Source of the DNA: JAADHY01 sp964428935
Lineage (GTDB): Bacteria > Planctomycetota > Planctomycetia > Planctomycetales > Planctomycetaceae
DNA length: 40,531 bases
Assembly (NCBI GenBank): GCA_964428935.1
Contig: CAYSAG010000007.1
Coordinates: forward strand, 1 to 40,531
Reading direction: 5' to 3'
Shown here: positions 35,210-40,531 of the stretch, one piece after another
Position numbering within the stretch: the stretch's first letter is position 1
How the letters are laid out: the number at the start of each line of letters is the position of its first letter
Notes under the pieces: model-generated
Told to the model about the DNA's origin: nothing
Databases searched by the model: none
What the model saw: the letters and a program-made list of their open reading frames with translations, nothing else
Made by a program: the position numbers and the translations under genes

Positions 35210-35736
35210 CGGTCACTCGATCCGGCAATCCCACCACAAGCGCCGGGGCCGACACGAGTCCGTGCCGGCCCCTTTCCTTTTCGCTCACCGACCCGCCTCG
35301 GCACACAGGGCTGTCCACCGGTCGGCCCGTCCCGCTCGTTGGCCTACCGTTCAAACGCCCCTCGTTTCATTCTGGACCGGTCGGAACCTCTGGCTGGCTG
35401 GCCGCGGCAGGCCGGCACGTCGCGTCCCGCGTCGGCCGCCGTGTCTTCGCTCGGACCGCCCGACAGGTTCGCCTTGTAAACCGATCGAATTGGGTTGACT
35501 TGCAGCCGCCTGAGCATTAGATTGAGACGCAGTCTCAGTTGCATTTTGGGGCGGCGCCCCACGCGGCCGTCGCACGAGCCGTTGGTAACGAGCGGCATTG
35601 GCCGTGCAGTCCAAACCCAACTCGGTCCACGGGCACCCGCCGAGCGGCTCGCGAGACGGCCAAGCACCCCAAAGGTCGGCGCTCGCTCTTGTTCTTTGAT
35701 CACTGAGTTGGCTTCTGATCGAGGGAGGTACCAAAC
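35210..35736. other. Intergenic region after the cytochrome
   Basis: This 527-base region begins with the intrinsic terminator of the cytochrome gene (separate entry). The rest shows no protein-like frame or RNA gene. The final 25 bases contain GGGAGG, the ribosome site of the DUF1559 gene. Confidence 0.5.
35245..35281 (+). terminator. Intrinsic terminator of the cytochrome gene
   Basis: GGGGCCG-A-CACG pairs with CGTG-C-CGGCCCC around an AGTC loop (one mismatch), and TTTCCTTTT follows at 35273-35281. It lies about 35 bases after the cytochrome stop. Confidence 0.75.
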
Positions 35737-36777
35737 ATGAACCGTCGCACGGTCCAGCTTGTTTCGAAAGCCCTACCCGGTTCCTCTCGACCAACAGTGC
35801 CCCACGCTTTCACGCTCATTGAGTTGCTGGTCGTGATCGCCATCATTGCCGTGCTGGTGGCCCTGTTGCTCCCTGCCGTGCAACAGGCTCGCGAGGCAGC
35901 TCGGCGAACGCAGTGCCGCAACCACCTAAAGCAAATCGGAATCGCTCTGCACAACTACCTGGACTCCCACGGCGCGTTTCCGCCCTCCGGCTGCTTTCCG
36001 GCCGCCTCAGCCGGGGCCTACAAGGGCTGGTCCGCTCAGGCCCGTCTGCTGCCCTTCCTGGAGCAGGTCAACTTGGGAGCACGAATCGACTGGCGAGAGG
36101 GCTACGAGTCGCAGCCGGAGGTGACCTCCGCTCGCATTCCCGTCTACCTCTGCCCGGACGAAGTCAACGACCGAGCTCGCCCGGACGGGCCTTTGACGCA
36201 CTACCCCTTGAACTACGCCGTCAACTTAGGCCCTTGGTTCGTTTTTGACCGACGGACGGGGCGGATTGGCCGAGGAGCCTTCGCACCGAACAGCCGCCTT
36301 CGACCGCGCGACTACCGGGACGGGCTGTCCAACACGTTGGGCGTGTCGGAAGTCAAGGCTTGGCAGGCGTACCTTCGCAACGGCGGCAGCCCGTCCGGCT
36401 TGGGTGTCGCACCGCCGGCCTCACCGGAAGACGTGGCCTCCTACGGCGGCCAGTTCAAAGCCGACTCCGGCCACACCGAGTGGGTCGACGGGGTCGCGCA
36501 CCAAACAGGCCTGACCGTGACCTTCCCTCCAAACACGGTGGTTCCGTTCGACCGCGGCGGGGAGATTGTCGACGTCGACTTTACTTCTTGCCGCGAGTCC
36601 TGGGCTGGCTGCTCGTCGCCGACCTACGCCGTCGTGACCGCTCGAAGCTACCACGCCGGAACCGTCCAGGGGCTTCTCATGGACGGCTCCGTCCGCTCGT
36701 TCTCCGACAGCATCGACTTGTCGGTTTGGCGGAACCTGGGCACGCGCGACGACGGCACTCCGCTGGGCCAGTTCTGA
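35737..36777 (+). CDS. Prepilin-type N-terminal domain DUF1559 protein
   Basis: The 346-residue protein opens with a type IV prepilin signal: a short leader ending HAFTLIELLVVIAIIAVLV, then QQAREAARRTQCRNHLKQIG, the signature of planctomycete DUF1559 proteins. The residue before the cleavage Phe is Ala rather than Gly, which is rarer but tolerated in some pseudopilins. The body has the family's conserved order, with RIPVYLCPDEVND, DGLSNTLGVSEVKAW and, near the C-terminus, SYHAGTVQGLLMDGSVRSFSDSI. These proteins form large families in planctomycetes and are thought to be surface or pilin-like, with no firm function. GGGAGG upstream fixes ATG 35737. It converges with the glycosidase. Confidence 0.95.
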   Translation: MNRRTVQLVSKALPGSSRPTVPHAFTLIELLVVIAIIAVLVALLLPAVQQAREAARRTQCRNHLKQIGIALHNYLDSHGAFPPSGCFPAASAGAYKGWSAQARLLPFLEQVNLGARIDWREGYESQPEVTSARIPVYLCPDEVNDRARPDGPLTHYPLNYAVNLGPWFVFDRRTGRIGRGAFAPNSRLRPRDYRDGLSNTLGVSEVKAWQAYLRNGGSPSGLGVAPPASPEDVASYGGQFKADSGHTEWVDGVAHQTGLTVTFPPNTVVPFDRGGEIVDVDFTSCRESWAGCSSPTYAVVTARSYHAGTVQGLLMDGSVRSFSDSIDLSVWRNLGTRDDGTPLGQF

Positions 36778-36785
36778 CGGAACAG

Positions 36786-36820
36786 AGCGGCCTGTGGTCT
36801 GGGACAAACGGGGCCGCTTT
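36786..36820. terminator. Possible bidirectional terminator between convergent genes
   Basis: AGCGGCC (36786-36792) pairs with GGCCGCT (36812-36818) around a 19-base loop, with a short TTT at the end. It lies between the DUF1559 stop and the glycosidase stop, where a terminator would be expected. Confidence 0.35.
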
Positions 36821-36876
36821 CTCGAGGCCCACCGTCACTGAGCGCTCGCGGCCCCGTTCACCCAGACCGGGAAAAC

Positions 36877-38889
36877 TCAACGCACCGGCCACAGGCGAAC
36901 CAGGTACACGCCGTGCCGCGGCACTTCGGCGCCCACTTGGCCCTCGACCGTGCCCACGTCCTTCTGTCGCCACAGGTCGCGTACACGCTGGCGTCCGGTC
37001 AGCTTCAGCTCTTCCCACGACGCCTTCACGACGCGAGGCGTCTCGTCCAGGTTGAACAGTCCGACGGCCAGCGACCCGTCTTCCATGGGCTTGGCCAAGA
37101 CCAGCTCCGTCTCAGACTGACGCACAATCCGGGCCTGCTTCCCCAGCGGGTCTTGGTCGACTTCAATCACCTCGGCGTTGCACAGCACGTTCAAGGTGAA
37201 GGGGTCGAGGTGAGTGATGTCGCCGGAGTAAATGAGCGGAGCGGCCATGAGGCACCACATGGACATGTAGGCGTACTGTTCGTTCGGAGTCAGCCGAACC
37301 GGCTTCGGCGGCTCGTCCCTTTTTCTCGCGTTGCCGACCTTGCCAATGAGAATGTAATCCGGGTCGTTCCAGTGTCCGGGTTTGGCGTAGGGCCAGTGCT
37401 GAGCGTTGCGAAGACCGATGCGGAAGAAACCAGGAAGCCGGTCGCCGGGGTGGAGTCCGAGGTCGCCGGTGGTCCGCCAGCAATTGCCGCCCACCTCAGC
37501 GCCCCACTTCCACACCTCGCCCATTCCGTACTGGCACAGGTTGTAGACGATGTCGCGGTCCAATCGCTTCAGGATTTCACCCATTTGCTTGTACGGTCGC
37601 TTCAGGTCGTCCAGTTGCAGCGGCCGGCGTTGGACGACTTTGCCGTAGGAGCACCAGTCGTACTTGAGGAAGTCGAAGCCCCATTGGGCGAAGGTTCGTG
37701 CGTCGAGCTCTTCGTGCTGGTACGCGCCTTCGTAGCCCGCACACGTCCGCGGCCCCGGCGACGTGTAAATGCCCGCTTTCAGCCCTTTGCTGTGAATGTA
37801 GTCGCACAGGGCTTTCATGTCGGGAAAGTGTTTGTTTGGTCGAATGGTGCCGTCGGGGTTTCGCGCTGGCCCGCCCAGCATGGGGTCCTCTGAACCCAAC
37901 TTGACGGCCCAGCAGTCGTCGATGTTGACGTACTGGTAGCCGAAGTCGGCCATGCCCGAGGCAATCATGGCGTCCGCTGCTTTCCGGAAGAGCCGGTCGG
38001 TGATGTGGTTGTAGAACGTGTACCAGTGATTCCACCCCATGGGGGGCGTCAGGGCCAGCGTGTCGCCGACGACAATGCGGAACGGCCGCGAGTCGCTGCC
38101 CCGCTCGTTCTGGGCCTTCAGGGTCACGACGTACGAGCCGGCCTGACGAGGAGCCGTTCCCCGAATGATGCCCGTGTTGGGATCCAGAGAAAGCGACGGT
38201 GGCAGGTTGTCGGCAGCGAACCGAATGGGCCGAGTCCCGGTGCAAGGGATTCGGTACAGAAACGGCCGGCCAGGACGGCAACCGTAAACCCGCGGCCCGT
38301 TGATTTTCGGCTCCGGGCCGGGCTTCGGAGTCAGAAAGACCGGCTTCTCGTGCACGAACGGCCGCTGGACCGCGTTGGGCTGGTCCCCGTTGACGACGAA
38401 GTACGCGTCTGCCCAGTCCGCGTGGTCGAAGTGTCGGTCGTCGCCCGCGTTGGTGACCATCAGCAGCACGTGCCGCTTGCCCGTCAACTCGACCTCGAGC
38501 TTTTTCGGAGCTTGTCCGCCCCGCATGGTTCCGCTGTCGAACACCAGCTTGTTGTCCGCGTAGACGAGGAACCGAACGGTGCCGCGTCCGCCCGTTTCGT
38601 CGTCCACACCGACCCACGCGACGAACCGCTCGGTCCGGCCGTCCAGCTCGACGTACAGAGTCGACGGCGCGTGGGTCCCCACACCGTGCTCGAACCGCTT
38701 GCCCCCAATGGAAAGCGGCTTGCCTTGAACCGACCGGTCGACCCGAGGCTTGCCCCAGCCGCTCACCATCTTCGTGAGGTCCAGCGCCCCAAGCGGCACG
38801 ACTCTTGATTCCGGCGGTGAAGCAACGGCTGCGCAGACCAGCACTGTCAGGGTCAAGTACAGAACTCCGAACCCTCGCTTCAGCTGCAT
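36877..38889 (-). CDS. Secreted alpha-galactosidase (GH27) with NPCBM and Ig-like domains
   Basis: The 670-residue protein begins with a signal peptide (LYLTLTVLVCAAVAS, cleavage near 24) and AAGGAG precedes the ATG at 38889. An NPCBM-type carbohydrate-binding domain (about 28-170, HGVGTHAPSTLYVELDG) is followed by a putative Ig (He_PIG) domain (about 205-275, PSLSLDPNTGIIRGTAP). The GH27 catalytic domain starts at PPMGWNHWYTF; the nucleophile is Asp411 in FLKYDWCSYG and the acid/base Asp476 in NCWRTTGDLGL. Conserved VNIDDCW and NQ-type GHWNDPDY segments are present. A C-terminal beta domain ends the protein. It should hydrolyse alpha-galactosides (or alpha-N-acetylgalactosaminides) outside the cytoplasm. 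Confidence 0.94.
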   Translation of the reverse strand: MQLKRGFGVLYLTLTVLVCAAVASPPESRVVPLGALDLTKMVSGWGKPRVDRSVQGKPLSIGGKRFEHGVGTHAPSTLYVELDGRTERFVAWVGVDDETGGRGTVRFLVYADNKLVFDSGTMRGGQAPKKLEVELTGKRHVLLMVTNAGDDRHFDHADWADAYFVVNGDQPNAVQRPFVHEKPVFLTPKPGPEPKINGPRVYGCRPGRPFLYRIPCTGTRPIRFAADNLPPSLSLDPNTGIIRGTAPRQAGSYVVTLKAQNERGSDSRPFRIVVGDTLALTPPMGWNHWYTFYNHITDRLFRKAADAMIASGMADFGYQYVNIDDCWAVKLGSEDPMLGGPARNPDGTIRPNKHFPDMKALCDYIHSKGLKAGIYTSPGPRTCAGYEGAYQHEELDARTFAQWGFDFLKYDWCSYGKVVQRRPLQLDDLKRPYKQMGEILKRLDRDIVYNLCQYGMGEVWKWGAEVGGNCWRTTGDLGLHPGDRLPGFFRIGLRNAQHWPYAKPGHWNDPDYILIGKVGNARKRDEPPKPVRLTPNEQYAYMSMWCLMAAPLIYSGDITHLDPFTLNVLCNAEVIEVDQDPLGKQARIVRQSETELVLAKPMEDGSLAVGLFNLDETPRVVKASWEELKLTGRQRVRDLWRQKDVGTVEGQVGAEVPRHGVYLVRLWPVR

Positions 38890-39453
38890 GACGGCGTCTC
38901 CTTAATCTCCTGTCAATCCGCTTCTTTTTGGCCAGCGCGAGCGAGTCCTGGCCTCGGGCCCGAGCCTGACGTCGCCAGTCCTCACGTCCCGAGCTGTCCT
39001 GTACAACGACGGACCTCAGCTCGTTTCGGCAAGGCGTGGCCGATCGCGGCACAGAGCCCGCCAGCCGCCGTCCAGTGTATCGCAGCTCGAGTGGGACTGT
39101 CACGCCAGCAGCGAGGCCGTTGTGGTGGCGTAGGCCTTGCGGTCCCGTGTGCGGAAGGGTGATCGTCGCCTCGGCCCCAGTGAGACGGATGTTTGTGCAG
39201 CGGGAAGTACGCTGCAAGTGTGTACCTTGCGCACCGCTGGTTGGCCGCCGGGAAGCGTGTGCTCGTAACTTCTGGCTGCCGAGGGGCCGCTGCACGCAGC
39301 CGCCGCGCGCGGAACGACGAAGCGGGAATGCGCCTGCGTGCGTCGCTGGCACAAGTGTCCGTCGGCACCGTCCCAACGGCGGATCGGGGGCAGCATGTAT
39401 TCCGGAGTGCGGTCGGTGCGGCGCCCGATGCCCCAGCTTGGCGGGTTGAGCAA
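38890..39453. other. Intergenic region upstream of the glycosidase
   Basis: These 564 bases separate the glycosidase start and the stop of the pseudoprotease gene, both on the minus strand. A palindromic CTCGGGCCCGAG lies near 38953. No gene, RNA or promoter can be supported. Confidence 0.45.
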
Positions 39454-40531
39454 TCAAAGGTCCCGCTCGGTGCCCGTGCCGCTGCAGTTCTTGCAAGTCA
39501 CTTTGCCACTGGCGTGGCAGTGTCCGCACGGCTTGGGTTGGAACACCGTGCGGTAGACCACATGACCTGTGTGCGGGTCCCTCGCGACGGGCACTCGGAC
39601 CGGCGTCTTGACTTTCCCGTCGACGCACTTGGGACAGTCTACTTGCCCTTGGCCCAAGCAGCGACAGCAAATCTTGTAGAAGAGCGTGTCGCCTTCGAAT
39701 GTGGCCCGCTTCATCGTGGCCGACGCCGTGCGGAAGTGGTCCTCCCAGAAACCGCAAACCGGAACAATGGATTTCTGATAGTCCGCATGTAACTCGGCGG
39801 GTGCCTTGTCGGACCCCAGCGTTTCTGTGGGCTTCCAGTCGGGCAGAGAACTCTGCAGCCACTTGGACAGCCGCGAAGCTGGAACGACGAGGGAACAGTC
39901 CTCTAGGAGTTCGGGGGAGGAGAGAACGCCGACTACGCGTCCCTTGCTGTCACAAACGGCGCCGCCACGGAAGTAGAAGGGGAATTCGGAGTCCAAACCG
40001 AAAATCTCGAACCGCCCCAATTCCAGGTGGCCAAGCACAGTCGCTGTACCGAAGCCGACCAAGTCAGCCGACTCCGGGTTCCAGTCGGCACCTAACGTGA
40101 CGACGAGCAGGTTCACTCTCGGCCCCTCGGCGGCCACTGGTATGGGGGGAGCCGTCGATTGCTCGCATTTCAACAAGGCCAAACTGTCCGGCGCAGAGTA
40201 AGCTACGAGCTCGCAGTCCAGAACGCGCGGTTTTTCGGGGTCCGTCAGGTCCAAGGTTCGCAGCACGTCCACCTGCCCAAGGGGCTCGCGGCGGACCACG
40301 TCGATGTCGGTCACGATGAAGCCGGGGCTCACGACGAAGCCAGAGCCGATTGTTGCCAGGATCAGGTGACGCTCGTCCGCACCCGCATCAAAGAGCTTGG
40401 TGACCGGAACGGGGGGCGAAGCCTCGTCTGGTCCCGGCAGTGAAACCGGAGACAAGTCGACGGCCCATCCGCGGTTGAGCTGCTCTTTCGGTATGGGATT
40501 TCCAGATTTCTTGTACAAGAGGCCGAAGTCT
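39454..40531 (-). CDS. Trypsin-fold pseudoprotease with DnaJ-like cysteine motifs, N-terminus beyond window
   Basis: The frame continues off the right edge; residue numbers here count from the TTG at 40518, which is probably not the real start. Residues 53-220 follow the chymotrypsin/HtrA pattern (GSGFVVSPGFIVTDIDVV, APDSLALLK, RGGAVCDSKGRVVGV), but all three catalytic positions are changed: His to Asp73, Asp to Ser112 and Ser to Arg184. After a linker come four CxxC pairs, Cys284/287, Cys295/298, Cys331/334 and Cys342/345, two of them in CxxCxGxG form as in DnaJ zinc-binding regions. It should be a zinc-binding non-proteolytic protein, perhaps a chaperone-like or binding module. The missing N-terminus could hold another domain. 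Confidence 0.75.
   Translation of the reverse strand, partial: DFGLLYKKSGNPIPKEQLNRGWAVDLSPVSLPGPDEASPPVPVTKLFDAGADERHLILATIGSGFVVSPGFIVTDIDVVRREPLGQVDVLRTLDLTDPEKPRVLDCELVAYSAPDSLALLKCEQSTAPPIPVAAEGPRVNLLVVTLGADWNPESADLVGFGTATVLGHLELGRFEIFGLDSEFPFYFRGGAVCDSKGRVVGVLSSPELLEDCSLVVPASRLSKWLQSSLPDWKPTETLGSDKAPAELHADYQKSIVPVCGFWEDHFRTASATMKRATFEGDTLFYKICCRCLGQGQVDCPKCVDGKVKTPVRVPVARDPHTGHVVYRTVFQPKPCGHCHASGKVTCKNCSGTGTERDL

Noticed and set aside
37577..39862. 761-codon minus-strand open frame over the glycosidase
   Set aside because: The overlapping frame carries complete NPCBM and GH27 motifs; this frame does not, and it continues into non-coding DNA.

Overview
The window looks like chromosomal DNA of a planctomycete, probably near the Pirellulales. 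The reasons are a GC-rich sequence with long non-coding gaps, a prepilin-headed DUF1559 protein, a receptor-type Ser/Thr kinase, a large secreted PQQ-propeller protein, a Tat-exported Gfo/Idh/MocA oxidoreductase and an NPCBM-GH27 glycosidase. A 100-N scaffold gap whose flanks share an identical 55-bp end suggests a short-read (possibly metagenomic) assembly.

Layout, left to right. 1-6.9 kb: a DUF2339 membrane protein cut by the window edge, a membrane Ser/Thr kinase, DNA polymerase III delta (holA), a degenerate phosphohexomutase and an aquaporin. 7.9-13.3 kb: the PQQ-propeller protein, a two-cluster ferredoxin, then infA and rnhA. 13.5-23.6 kb: an apparent minus-strand operon of cysteine desulfurase, mntP and mnmE; a cluster of palindromic dispersed repeats with the gap; a double universal-stress protein; the overlapping pair rluD-type pseudouridine synthase and FAH-family enzyme; a YfgM-like membrane protein; and a plus-strand receiver/HATPase fusion.

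23.7-29.2 kb: hisF, a PilT-type ATPase, a DUF1015 protein and xylulokinase. 29.7-31.2 kb: a compact type II restriction-modification system, a beta-class methyltransferase followed by a BglII/BstYI-type endonuclease. 31.4-40.5 kb: the Gfo/Idh/MocA oxidoreductase, an octaheme c-type cytochrome, the prepilin-like DUF1559 protein, the NPCBM-GH27 alpha-galactosidase, and a trypsin-fold pseudoprotease with DnaJ-like cysteine motifs that enters from the right edge.

Two window-wide signals stand out. Up to about 23.6 kb isoleucine is written almost only as ATT and aspartate as GAC; from hisF onward ATC and GAT are common. RGATCY sites are also scarce relative to GATC in the right part, which fits the predicted specificity of the restriction system. 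Most genes are housekeeping or sugar/envelope genes with no shared pathway. The clearest functional modules are the restriction-modification pair, the cysteine desulfurase-mntP-mnmE run, and infA-rnhA.
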